From positions 10,043 through 30,878 of the forward strand of contig NWUY0300023979.1 in NCBI GenBank assembly GCA_004151065.3: DNA of 20,836 nucleotides, written 5' to 3'. Source of the stretch: Larix sibirica. Taxonomy: Eukaryota; Streptophyta; Pinopsida; Pinales; Pinaceae. A model generated the notes under the pieces. It was not told the DNA's origin. It did no database searches and was given only the letters and a program-made list of their open reading frames with translations. The position numbers and the translations under genes are program-made. This document shows positions 1-8,404 of the stretch, piece by piece (position 1 is the first letter of the stretch; every line of letters starts with the position of its first letter).

Positions 1-161
1 ACTATGAAGAGTTTACAAATAAGGTAATGCGCATTACTTACAACTTGATCTTTGGTGCCTCACTTGCCAGGACGTTCCTTGAGAACAAGAAACATTTTAA
101 GTTCACTCCAGACATGAGGTTTGGAGATTGGTTCTTGTATGAAGAGTATACAGTGATCAGA
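1..161 (+). repeat. Third, partial copy of the coiled-coil ORF element
   Basis: These 161 bases match 7394-7554 with no difference that I can see. They follow the first long copy rather than the second at both sites in this stretch where those two differ (a T where the copy at 9505-9665 has C, and TTT where it has TTG). The encoded segment starts just before the Met-Arg-Ile-Thr-Tyr stretch of the unrecognised long protein and breaks off at the N at 162, after which unrelated minus-strand gypsy sequence begins. It is either a real dispersed fragment or an assembly artefact. Confidence 0.9.
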
Positions 162-162
162 N
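162..162. other. Single N, probable contig join
   Basis: One ambiguous base separates the plus-strand fragment 1-161 from minus-strand reverse transcriptase sequence. Both sides are coding sequence cut mid-domain, which suggests a join of unknown true distance and not a single miscalled base. Confidence 0.7.
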
Positions 163-610
163 TGTAAGGCTAAATTTATTAAGATCTTTGAATTCGTCAC
201 AGGCATAGAGTCTCTTTGGGTCATGATTCTTTGGTTGGATGACCATGGGGTTGTCCCACTCCAAATGGTTCACTGGATATATTATTCCTACATTTAACAG
301 ATTCTCAATTTCTTTCTTGATTATTTCTTTGTATTTATGTGATAACTTTTATGGCCATTTATTCTTAGGTTTGGAATTAGGCATTATGTTAATCTCCATC
401 TCTCCCATTCCTTGTACCATTCCTTTCAAATCTTTATAATCCCGTGTGAATATGTCTTGATACTATTTAAGCCAATTATTTATTTTTGTAGTCTGTTGTT
501 CTGACCAGTAGTCGCCTATTTTTGCCATTTTTTGTTGTCCATCGGCATATATGTCGACTTCTTTGATCTTAATTTTGGCATCCATCCATTCTGGTGCTTT
601 TTATTCATTG
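163..610 (-). pseudogene. Ty3/gypsy reverse transcriptase, N-terminal fragment
   Basis: Read on the minus strand, this segment carries the pre-RT linker and the first part of a Ty3/gypsy reverse transcriptase. Visible landmarks, in order, are GDYWSEQQTTKINNWLK, the short stretch YQDIFTRDYKDLKG, GEMEINIMP, KYKEIIKKEIENLLNVGIIY, PVNHLEWDNPMVI and finally CDEFKDLNKFSLT. These correspond to the family's usual run from the 'dry-land' linker through the (A/V)GIIxPxxxSEWxxPMV block to the C(V)DxRxLNxxT motif. Sequence stops at the N at 162, so the catalytic YxDD motif is absent. At least two in-frame stops interrupt it, for example after NNWLK. It would have copied element RNA into DNA; this copy is dead. 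It lies downstream, on the same strand, of the gag domain at 855-1461. Bases 611-854 continue the strand but show no recognisable domain. Confidence 0.8.
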
Positions 611-854
611 AATGAACATTCTCCTTCTTTAATTTTTGTAAAAGCTGGGGGGAATCCTTGAGATCATATCCATTTTCGTTTTCTTTGGTGGAAATTTTCA
701 AAATGGTGTTTACTAGTTGGGTTATGTGTGGATGATTTATTTGCCATTGGAATATTTTCCCAAAAGTATGCTCATTCTCCATGTCAAGTCGAGTTGTCAG
801 CTAGTCAGACTATTTTTATTTAGTAGAAATTACTTTACAATCTGATACCGGTCA

Positions 855-1461
855 GATGCTCTGGTCAACTTCTTGCTTTGTCAGTTTAATGAATTGATGT
901 AATTCTTGTACTGCTTCTCGGAGGCATTCTTTTGTAGGTGAAAATGAGAAATCTTTGATAAAGTTATCCTTAAGAGTTTTCCAATTAAAAGTCTCCCCTC
1001 TTGCTTCTTACATTTTATACCATTTCTTAGGAAAGTCGTCTAACATGTTTGGGAACAAGTGTGGCCATATTATCTCATCCTTATGTCCATCTTTTTTCCA
1101 TTCTTTTTCACAATTTTCAGTATGTACAACCAGATCTAGACCTTGGACAAATTTTTGAATTTCGACTTGAGATGTTAATCTCTGCCCCAAATATTTCAAT
1201 GAAGTATTTTGATGATGTCGTCCATGTTTGTAGTCGTGAATGATGGGTATCCCACCATCGGTATGCTTTACCAATGAATGTTTCAACTAGACTTTGCAAT
1301 TGACCTTGATCATCAATGGTTTTAGATACTTCTTCTACATGAACTATTGGCGACTCACACTCTTTGTACCGCAAAGGGGGGATATTTGTTTGTTGAATTT
1401 TTGTCGGTATGAGAGTTGGGTATTCTTTTTTTCTTTTTTCAAAGATAGTTTGGTATCGCAA
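855..1461 (-). pseudogene. Gypsy-type gag domain (second, distinct gag)
   Basis: A minus-strand frame with one frameshift near 1200 and a stop just before 1008 encodes a gag capsid-like domain. Recognisable blocks are SLVETFIGKAYRWWDTHHSR, the LQTWTTSSKYFIEIFG stretch, IQKFVQGLDLVVH, WPHLFPNMLDDFPKKWYKM and NWKTLKDNFIKDFSFSP. The spacing of the Trp-Tyr block and the following 'LKxxFIxDFS' block is typical of plant retrotransposon gag domains. It ends at an in-frame TGA near 852-854. It differs from the gag at 2793-4253 in every block, so it is not a duplicate of that one. No zinc knuckle follows it before the reverse transcriptase at 163-610, so the usual CCHC and protease part is either lost or supplied by the upstream segment. 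In life it would assemble the virus-like particle. Confidence 0.7.
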
Positions 1462-1509
1462 TTATTGAAAAAAATAGTGTTGGTCGTCAAGGTATAACTT
1501 CGACTGTCC

Positions 1510-2090
1510 AACATTCTCTTGCATGTTTTTCATATTTTTCAATTTTCCAGTCATACAGTTATGAGTCAGATTTTTTCCCGACCGACATGGGTGACCCCAA
1601 ATGAATTTCTCCAAATTCATTTGGTTCTACTAAATCTTCATTATCTTTCATAACTTGGTATAATTTCCTTATATATCCATCGTTGTCATCTGGTTTTTCC
1701 CAAGCTTTCCCTTGATATGGATGAATAGGTAGTATGTCCCTTTTTCCTTCACCTTTCAATTTTATTCTCCCTTTTTCTAATGAAATGGAAGCTTTCATTT
1801 TTTGACCCTAAGGATGACCGACTAATGCCAGAAAGGATTTAGATCCTTCCCTTGGGTCGATGATTTCAAAATCAATATGAGTGATAATGCCCACGATTTT
1901 AGTATCAATATTCTTCTAGACACTAATGGATTCAATCAATCCTTGGTTTTCAAGTTTAAGATATACTCCCAACTCTGCTAGTTGTGGTCGGCTAGGATTT
2001 CCGAAATAGACCTCGTCATTATGTTATCCTGTGACCAGAAGTCGAGGATAACTTGCTAGATGCAAAACCCTTTGCTTCGAGATCGACTAA
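1510..2090 (-). pseudogene. Gypsy protease-like / gag-pol linker segment
   Basis: Minus-strand coding remnant between the zinc-knuckle gag and the second gag. The best frame runs through EPLVDLEAKGF, a frameshift, SEILADHN, then IVGIITHIDFEIIDPREGS, KSFLALVGHP and the open stretch 1798-1559 beginning MKASISLEKGRIKLKGEGK. The order 'ITxIDFxIxDxxxxxxxFxxLVGxPWxxxM(K/R)A' is that of the C-terminal half of the aspartic protease region of plant Ty3/gypsy polyproteins. I cannot find the catalytic D(S/T)G in the decayed part upstream, so the protease call rests on the C-terminal half only. The stop near 1559 and the frameshifts make it non-functional. Confidence 0.55.
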
Positions 2091-2204
2091 GGGTTCAATA
2101 TCGATTTTATCTTTTTTATTTAGATTGTAGATTTTTTTAGCAATCTTTTAATTTCCTATGTTGCTCTTATTGAGGTAAATTAAATCGATTAGTCATGCAA
2201 CCGC

Positions 2205-2790
2205 TTATTCCTTCATTAAAAGTTGTATTAAGCCGTTAAGTGTTTTATTTCTAGATTCTGCACCATTTTCTCTAGAAGTGATTTCTTCAAATATTTTTGT
2301 AGCATTGTTAAAATTTTCATTTTGCTTCGATGGATTGGGATAGTTATCTGCTTTTCTTTGTATTCTCGTGACGTGGGGGTTATCTCCTCCAATCTTTGTG
2401 CCTATCCTAGCAATTATTTTCAAATTTTTAGTATTCAATGATTCATGTTTAGGAACACTAGACAAGAGATTAACATTTTTTTTTATTATGAAGCGTTCCT
2501 AACATGATGGGGCACTCTTCTAGATTGTGTTCCCCTACCCCAAATTTTGTACAAAATTTGAGGTCCGTCCTATCTTTTCAAGGATAGTTAGGACTAAATT
2601 GTTCTTCACTGTAGGAAATGAATCAATGTGGATTTCCTCGACCTACAAGGTAGTTTCCTCAATTTTTGTATATTCCTTAATTATATTTGCCTCCTTAGTT
2701 GTTTCCATTATTACTCTCATCGTTGTTATAGACATCCCGACCTTTTTGATTATTGTGGTCGATTATCTGTGGCCTTTGTATTAATATTTT
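2205..2790 (-). pseudogene. Gag C-terminal region: Asn/Gly-rich linker, fourth zinc knuckle, spacer
   Basis: On the minus strand, from about 2765 to 2590, a frame rich in Asn, Gly and Arg reads NNQKGRDVYNNDESNNGNN and, after a stop, short blocks such as GNYLVGRGNP. It runs into a degenerate zinc knuckle at 2553-2512 (CTKFGVGEHNLEEC, second Cys replaced by Phe). After that, the open stretch 2465-2205 encodes a hydrophilic spacer (PHVTRIQRKADNYPNPSKQ and onward). Asn/Gly/Arg-rich nucleocapsid linkers are usual in plant gypsy gag. The frame differs from that of the first zinc knuckle, so at least one frameshift lies between 2590 and 2790. Stops split the linker. Confidence 0.55.
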
Positions 2791-2792
2791 TA

Positions 2793-2834
2793 ATATTCTT
2801 TGGATGTGTGCTGCGTTGTACGACATATGTTGCA
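2793..2834 (-). other. Degenerate zinc knuckle
   Basis: The codons read CNICRTTQHTSKEY in the same frame as the intact knuckle at 3051-3092. The last Cys is Tyr (TAT, one G-to-A step from TGT), and the codon before the first Cys is TGA where Trp is usual. Confidence 0.7.
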
Positions 2835-3050
2835 TCACTTTGGTTTTGCATTGTCAACATTGTGGGGGAATTCTTCCATCAAATGGGGCTCAAACCTTTC
2901 GCATATGTCGTTGAAGTAGCTTGCCTGAGTTGTGCAAAAGTTCTCTAGTCTTCGCTCTTCTGGGAATGGTTTGGGGTCGTCGTGGAATTGCCTTCTCTCA
3001 TCTTGATATGAATTCTTATCATTGTGATACCTTTTTATTTCATTATAGGG

Positions 3051-3092
3051 GCAGTTATCTTTGATATGGTCTTTTAACAAGCACGTGGTACA
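3051..3092 (-). other. Intact CCHC zinc knuckle
   Basis: The codons read CTTCLLKDHIKDNC, an exact C-x2-C-x4-H-x4-C knuckle preceded by Trp and followed by Pro-Tyr. This motif binds element RNA in the nucleocapsid part of gag. Confidence 0.9.
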
Positions 3093-4253
3093 CCATAAGT
3101 TTTTGTGTCTCATAGTAAGATGCTGAAGTGATTTTTGTATTGTTTCTATTTTTTTTTCTAGTAATCTATTGACAGTTCTAGTCGAGTAATATGCATTTGA
3201 ATTGAATCTTAAATATGTCTTTAAAACATCGTCATATGTCGTGTATTCTTGCAACAATAATGGCGTTTTGATTCGTGGTAGCAGACCTGCAACAAAAATT
3301 GGACCACAACAACTTGATCCATTTTGGAAGGCATTTGACTAAGGAGGTATTTAAATATTCTAAGGTATTCGCATACTATTTCTCCAAGTATTTGAGCAAT
3401 TTATTTTAATTTGTGCCTTGCTAGATGCTTGGTGCCATCTGCTTTGAAAAAATCTAAAAAATTATCCTTAATTTGTTGTTTCATCTTGGGCCCTTCTTCC
3501 ATGAAATTCATGTACCATGAAAGCGCCCTATTCATAAGGCCACCTACAAACTGTTCAATTTGTTGGTTCTCATCATCGACGAGGTTAGCTCCCAGAGAGA
3601 TTCACATACAAACTAGTGCTTCTTAGGATCCACATACCCTTAATAGATAAGAGTATTATGTAGAATTCGACAAGCCATTTTAACAGAACTAGGATTTTTA
3701 ACTAGATTTGAATGACCAGTTGGATGATTTACTGTTTGATTTTCACTACAAAATTTTTGTGGGTGATATTTGTACTAATACATATGTACTTCTTCTACAG
3801 ATTCCTCATGACTAGGTTGGGTCTCCAATGGACCAGTTGCTTCAATTAACAATGTTGCTGGAAGGGGGGTACCTCCATATGATTTGAATAGAATAAATTG
3901 AAAAGTGTCTTCCGAATTCATGTGTGAAGGTAATCCATTTATGGAGGTGTGGTTGTTGAATCAACAGTTGGTCTGTGATTCATCCACATTCATGTAATCG
4001 AATCCGTATGTTTTTGTCGCTTGTTCCAAGTCCTAAATATCATTCGATGATTTGTCTGATAGTCAGTCCAATTGTCATTATCATTGACACAGAGTCGATG
4101 GGGGTCAAGGAATCGAGTATAACAATATGCAAGGAATGCAGGGTTAGAACCATTGTGTATGACCTCTCTACAGGTGTCGATACCTCACCCTCTCTCTCTC
4201 TCATATGTTTGAATATCCCTTGACTCAGGATGGTCTTTTGGATGCTCGACCAT

Positions 4254-4758
4254 CTTATCCTGTTTCTTCATAATTCTTCTATTATGCAACGAACTTGCAA
4301 TAATACTTAACTGCTCCTGTCACTTGAACCTATTTTATCTTTCTATTTTTTGAATATCTATTATTTTATTATGATTGGATGGACATTTATTTTATCAAGG
4401 AAGACTTAGCTTCTTGTTGGGATTCATTCTCTAATTTCTCTGTCCACTAACATCATCCTTCTATTCAACACACATGGTCGCCAACCCCCCCAATGCCAAC
4501 CATACTTTTATTGAGCATCATAGGACTGTGATTAAAAATTGAATTCAGTTATTTAGGAATTATTCCCACTCACGTTCACGAGAAAATCATTCCCACTCCT
4601 TTTGCTTCTATTCACAGTACGAGCTACCACCAGGGGCCAACGAGGGTCGGGATTCAGCTATGTGACCGACTCCTTTTTCAATTAAAAATTTGAATAGAAG
4701 AGTTGCTATTGTAACAAATAAATATTCATGGAATTCATTGTAAAATATTGCTTTGATT
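4254..4758. other. No recognised gene
   Basis: Upstream (minus-strand sense) of the first gag. It is AT-rich, and a (TC)n run at about 4190-4202 lies just inside the gag arm. This is where a 5' leader or LTR of the gypsy element would be expected, but I see no repeat, primer-binding site or LTR end to support one. Confidence 0.4.
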
Positions 4759-4791
4759 ACAATTTTTTCACTCCTTGCAAGCCTACTAGGG
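4759..4791 (+). repeat. 33-bp copy of the hairpin-array unit, ending at N4792
   Basis: Matches 5318-5350 with one mismatch (CCTACTAGGG against CCTTCTAGGG). It stops exactly at the ambiguous base at 4792. It contains the right arm of the unit-1 hairpin but not the left arm. Confidence 0.85.
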
Positions 4792-4792
4792 N
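4792..4792. other. Single N, probable contig join
   Basis: The left flank is a repeat also found at 5318-5350. The right flank is not similar to what follows that copy. This pattern fits a join made inside a repeat. Confidence 0.6.
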
Positions 4793-4821
4793 CCTTGTAT
4801 TCTTGTAGCCATGATATTTCT

Positions 4822-5097
4822 TCAATCATTTTTAGGTATAGATCCACATTGTATGTTAGTGGCCGTAACATGAGTCAACAACATCATGGATCTGCAATGT
4901 ATTGGTCGGCAGCCATGTTGTGAGTCAGTTTGTTTCGAGCATAGGTATGCCCGCCCTAGGGATGATATGGATATATAGTTTGCAACTGCTTTGTGGCTCT
5001 CTTCCAAATACCCTTTGCACCTACATCTTGGTGAAGTGTTTTCGGCCATCATATCCATTATGAAATCACACTTTAGGGGGAACCTATTATACCTCAA
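4822..5097 (-). other. Unrecognised short open frame
   Basis: A 91-codon open frame on the minus strand with an ATG. It has no motif I recognise, a run of Cys and Arg (PRCRCKGYLEE) and no neighbouring domain in the same frame. In AT-rich sequence a frame this long can arise by chance, and it may be a decayed piece of the adjacent element. Confidence 0.12.
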
Positions 5098-5271
5098 ATT
5101 GTCACCTTTGGCTTGACATACTTCATCACCATGAGAATCATGAAGTATTATGTTCCCTAAGTGTGTTAGGACCCATTGTTGTTTGGTTCACTCACTCCAT
5201 AGCCATGTTTGGGAGAGTTTCCTACCTTTTGGGGGTCGAAAACCACTTAACCTAAACTCACTTTGAGCCTC

Positions 5272-5400
5272 GGAGTAGGATTTTTTCTCCCTATCCCTTG
5301 TCTGGGGAGTGAAAATGACAATTTTTTCACTCCTTGCAAGCCTTCTAGGGAGCGACAATTATAATATTTTCGCTCTGTGTCATGCCTTAGGGGAGTGACA
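5272..5400 (+). repeat. Short tandem array of hairpin-forming units (about 44 bp)
   Basis: At least two full units and two partial ones. Unit 1 (5304-5347) holds GGAGTGAAAA at 5306-5315 and its perfect complement TTTTCACTCC at 5324-5333, then TTGCAAGCCTTCTA. Unit 2 (5348-5389) holds GAGCGA at 5350-5355 and TCGCTC at 5370-5375, then TGTGTCATGCCTTA. Unit 3 starts GGGGAGTGACAAT at 5390 and is cut short. A weaker unit 0 (5272-5303) pairs GGAG at 5272-5275 with CTCC at 5287-5290. Units 1 and 2 differ at a stem position in both arms (T with A, against C with G), so pairing is kept. Confidence 0.65.
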
Positions 5401-5580
5401 ATCCTGTTTAAGCTATATTGCCTTGATTTTTGGATCTATATTTGAGTGATATATTTTGTGGATGAGCCTATATTTCGAATCCCATCTCATTTTATATTCA
5501 AAGAAACCTCCATATCCCTTGAACCAAATAATCGTGACTAGATCCAACTCTTTATCTCAATTAGTTGAGCCTCCAAACCC

Positions 5581-5587
5581 TATAAAA
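5581..5587 (+). promoter_or_regulatory. TATA box of a probable LTR-type promoter
   Basis: The sequence CCCTATAAAACGAG is a near-consensus plant TATA box. About 25-35 bases downstream is a purine-rich stretch (GAAGGAAGGCGGTAGAG) where transcription could start, on the strand of the long coiled-coil reading frame. It may be the U3/R boundary of a 5' LTR, but no second LTR copy was found. Confidence 0.4.
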
Positions 5588-5756
5588 CGAGTCCCAATAT
5601 TGAGTGAAGGAAGGCGGTAGAGATTGAAGGAATCACACTTATGATTGTGTGATTCTCACGTGGAAAATAGCTTAGAGAGGTGGTCCTTATGGTCTTATAG
5701 TGCTCAAGGGGATTCTGATTGAGAGCTTGGAGGCGATGTTGCTGGTGCGAGATCAG

Positions 5757-5929
5757 GTATAACCATATTATGTACTTGTTTCCTCTGGCTTTCTAATGAA
5801 TAAACTTGACTATTCTCCCAAATTGTGCTTCTTATGGTTGAATGCATGTATTTTTTTACTTGTTAGTGAGTAGATTCAGTTTGATGCACTTGTTCTTGGA
5901 ACGTGTTTATCTCTTTCTTTTGTTTGCAG
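5757..5929 (+). other. Intron-like segment in the leader
   Basis: This 173-base segment begins GTATAACC after CAG and ends TTTCTTTTGTTTGCAG, with a long pyrimidine-rich tract before the AG. Both ends match plant splice-site preferences. It is T-rich, as plant introns are. It lies between the TATA box at 5581 and the ATG at 6545. A second GTAGG donor-like site is at 6002. No transcript evidence is available here. Confidence 0.35.
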
Positions 5930-6544
5930 GCTCATCAAATTGGATTCCCAAGCTTGGAGATGGATCAACAAGGAGCAACGAGGACAACCTTTGGGACTGA
6001 GGTAGGAAATCTACCCGTCCTCATCCTTCTCATGCATATGCCATGCTTGGATTGGCTTGTGGTTAAACTAGGTATAGGAGAAGGTAGTAACCATTTGTTT
6101 CTTTTTTGTCTTAGGTTAGGTGTCTAGGGAACCTAATTTTATCCCAAGAGGAATCCTAATTATATGTAGGGAGGATTTCCTACCACGAACATGTGACATG
6201 GAGGACCCCACTCATGTCATCTCACCTTGATTTCAGTATCAATTGAAAACTCACCACATGTCAAATTTGAAAATTTGTTTAACCATTAAAGTGGTAAATC
6301 CAAAATTTCAAAGCTATTGTTTACCAAAAGAAGATTCCAACACCCAACATCCAGTGTACAGAACTAGTCAAACTTAGTAACCAACAGTCTGAGCTCATTA
6401 ATCATCTATCACCCTGGTATTTTATTGTCTACAAATCCCAACAATTTCTGTTTCTGTCATATAAAAATAGTAAATTATGTGCCCTAATTATCCTAATTTA
6501 CCCTGTAAATCATTTAACCTACTAGGAAAGTAAATCTCTCCAAG
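5930..6544 (+). other. Leader upstream of the long reading frame
   Basis: The first bases, CTCATCAAATTGGATTCCCAAGCTTGG, are placed like the LTR/primer-binding junction of plant elements (AAATTGG followed by a tRNA-complementary stretch), but the TATCAGAG core is not present, so the call is weak. Small upstream ATGs occur, including 5959. An inverted repeat TGACATG/CATGTCA lies at 6194-6200 and 6213-6219. From 6294 onward the sequence is part of the 2111-base duplication. Confidence 0.3.
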
Positions 6545-8329
6545 ATGGCACCTAAGTCCAAAGATAAGTTAGCTAAGCCTAGATTCTATGGCAATGAGCA
6601 TGTATATGATCACTAAGAAGATATTTTTGATAACATCGTCACAAATTCATATTTAAATTATACAATTAAAAATGCTAAAGCCCTAGCTATGGTAGATCAG
6701 GACGCCTACAACCTATGGAACTCAAATTTTGCTAGAACTGTCTTCCACAAAACTGTCTACTTTCCCGAGTTTTTGTCATGGTGTGTGGCCCAATATTCCC
6801 CAAGTATGAGAGTTGTCATGTCCTTGTATCTGTCTGAAACCATGTGTTTCATTAATGCCGAAACCTTGCAAAATATGTTCTACATCCCATAATTCCTAGC
6901 CCTTCAAGACTTTATTGAGAAAACCCTCTCCAATTCCTACCAATCTTTGCAACCTTTCGACAAACCTCATTTTTTGTTCAATCACCTTGAGGAAGGAATG
7001 GTTGTTCCTACAATCCCGCCTCCTTACAGTTCTCAGTATTCTTTGAAAGTACCAGGAAATCCATCTCAATCATATGCACCATCATAGGTCTTCAAGATGA
7101 TAATACAATGGATGATGTGATTTTAGGCACCCTACTTAGATTGACCCCAAAACCTGAGCTCAACCCTCCTAACTTTGACTTATACAGTTTCCTAGTAGAG
7201 GCCATTCATGAACAATTAGAAGAGCTTCCATCCATAGAGTGGTTCAGGTACCCCTCCTTTTTATTCTAAATGTTCATGTACCAGAATGTTAATCATTATA
7301 AGCATCTAAATCTGAAGACATCATATGAGCATGGCATTCAGACACCTGTATATGAATGGATTGAGTTATTCATGAGAATACCAAATAATTAAAACTATGA
7401 AGAGTTTACAAATAAGGTAATGCGCATTACTTACAACTTGATCTTTGGTGCCTCACTTGCCAGGACGTTCCTTGAGAACAAGAAACATTTTAAGTTCACT
7501 CCAGACATGAGGTTTGGAGATTGGTTCTTGTATGAAGAGTATACAGTGATCAGAGTATATGGGTTTGAAAAAGATCCTTATAAGCTTCCAATGTTACTTA
7601 CCCCTCGAATATTTGCAATGGAGTATGTTAGGCAGAGATTTATCTCAGATGAAATGCACATAAGGGATTTTAGACAACACAGGACTTTCCTCTTTCCTAA
7701 AGAAGTGGGGCCTTTTCAAATGAGAGGTTTGAATGCATTGAAATATATAGAAGGATTATTAAGCGAATTAAACATTGGAAAGGTAGAAAAGGGAGCCTAT
7801 GACCCTCATAAATTTATATCCAATCAAAGATTAGCAAATGAGAATTTTGCTTACATGTGTGAACCTAGACCAAATTGGGAAAGGATTTCTAATAAATAAA
7901 GTTGGGAGGAAGTAAAAGATATTCAAAATAGCTTGTAAGAGCAGGATTCTATACAACAGTTAGAATGCTAGAAAAGGGGAGCAGAGGAGATCCAAATAGA
8001 TATGGAGATTGATGGTATTGAGCAATTCCCCCAACCCAAGAAATCCAGAACATAAGCTAAGGAGGAAAACCAAGTTGTGGTAGAGGGAGATGAGTCTGAG
8101 GAGATCCCAAGAGAGTTGGTAGAATTGATATAATAGCATTAAATCAACTCAAAGAGAACCCCAATTAGATACACTCACTACCCATCTCTAGAGTCCACAA
8201 TTCCACAAGGGTTACAAGCATCACCTTCAGGAGGCCCTGTAATAATCAAAACAGATTTGCAGTCAGAGTACAAATGGATCAGGGAAAGGAGCATGAGGTT
8301 GATAAATGATATCATATAGAAGATACTAA
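6294..8329 (+). repeat. Long direct repeat, copy 1
   Basis: Repeated at 8405-10440 with a constant offset of 2111 and no indel that I can find. By eye only about ten single-base differences appear, for example at 6319, 6338, 7235, 7237, 7255 and near 8315-8320. The copies diverge after 8329. Copy 1 then runs through 74 unmatched bases (8330-8403) to the N. Confidence 0.92.
6545..8329 (+). pseudogene. Unrecognised long protein, N-terminal half (copy 1)
   Basis: ATG at 6545 (MAPKSKDKLAKPRFYGNEHV) opens a frame carrying one early TAA after YDH, then an open run that includes 6689-6892 with VDQDAYNLWNSNFARTVFHK and VVMSLYLSETMCFINAE. Near 7090 the frame shifts. It then continues through NPPNFDLYSFLVEAIHEQLE and, after stops, the open run 7420-7899 with FGDWFLYEEYTVIRVYGFEK, PYKLPMLLTPRIFAMEYVRQ and ALKYIEGLLSELN. 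The protein is mixed alpha/beta in character, without transmembrane segments or a zinc knuckle. An acidic tail follows (VVVEGDESEEIPRELVEL). I do not recognise the family. The conserved style suggests a structural or accessory protein of a large retroelement, but that is inference. This copy ends at the repeat boundary. Confidence 0.6.
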
Positions 8330-8403
8330 AATGAATAACAGTGTACTGAAATGATCCCCATTCAGTGGAAAATGTAGTCTTATGTCTGTCTTCTGTAGCA
8401 ATT
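8330..8403. other. Unmatched tail of copy 1
   Basis: 74 bases with no match to the corresponding part of copy 2 (which continues at 10441) and no recognisable gene. It is either a real deletion/insertion junction or the end of a misjoined contig. Confidence 0.5.
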
Positions 8404-8404
8404 N
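8404..8404. other. Single N, probable contig join
   Basis: The second copy of the long repeat begins immediately after this base, exactly at the equivalent of 6294. A repeat boundary that coincides with an N suggests that the tandem arrangement may be an assembly product. Confidence 0.7.

Larger units (their letters stand above)
2793..4253 (-). pseudogene. Ty3/gypsy gag with zinc knuckles (first gag)
   Basis: Minus-strand gag remnant. The earliest plausible start is ATG at 4253-4251 (MVEHPKDHPESRDIQTYERE), followed by about 85 codons with one stop. The N-terminal arm then decays through several frames. The capsid-like domain, about 3590-3255, shows LVDDENQQIEQFVGGLMNR, ALSWYMNFMEEGPKMKQQIK, DNFLDFFKADGTKHLARHK and, after a frameshift, LLPRIKTPLLLQEYTTYDD. 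This matches the usual gag order of a Trp-Tyr block followed by 'LxxxFxxFF' and a 'GLxPxI' block. The open part 3257-2835 ends in an intact CCHC zinc knuckle and continues into a damaged one. Gag would package element RNA in cytoplasmic particles. Frameshifts near 3260, 3590 and 3870 and several stops make it a pseudogene. No matching LTR was recognised upstream. Confidence 0.75.

Noticed and set aside
239-439. Plus-strand 66-codon frame
   Set aside because: Lies opposite the reverse transcriptase fragment on the minus strand.
2527-2948. Hydrophobic plus-strand frames that look like membrane proteins
   Set aside because: They are antisense to the zinc-knuckle and Asn/Gly-rich part of gag; the hydrophobicity is a by-product of reading polar codons in reverse.
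4190-4202. Short (TC)n run as a microsatellite
   Set aside because: Only about six units; it falls within the gag N-terminal arm, where it encodes an Arg/Glu run.
5930-5956. Primer-binding site next to AAATTGG
   Set aside because: The TATCAGAG core is missing, so it is recorded only as a weak note in the leader entry.
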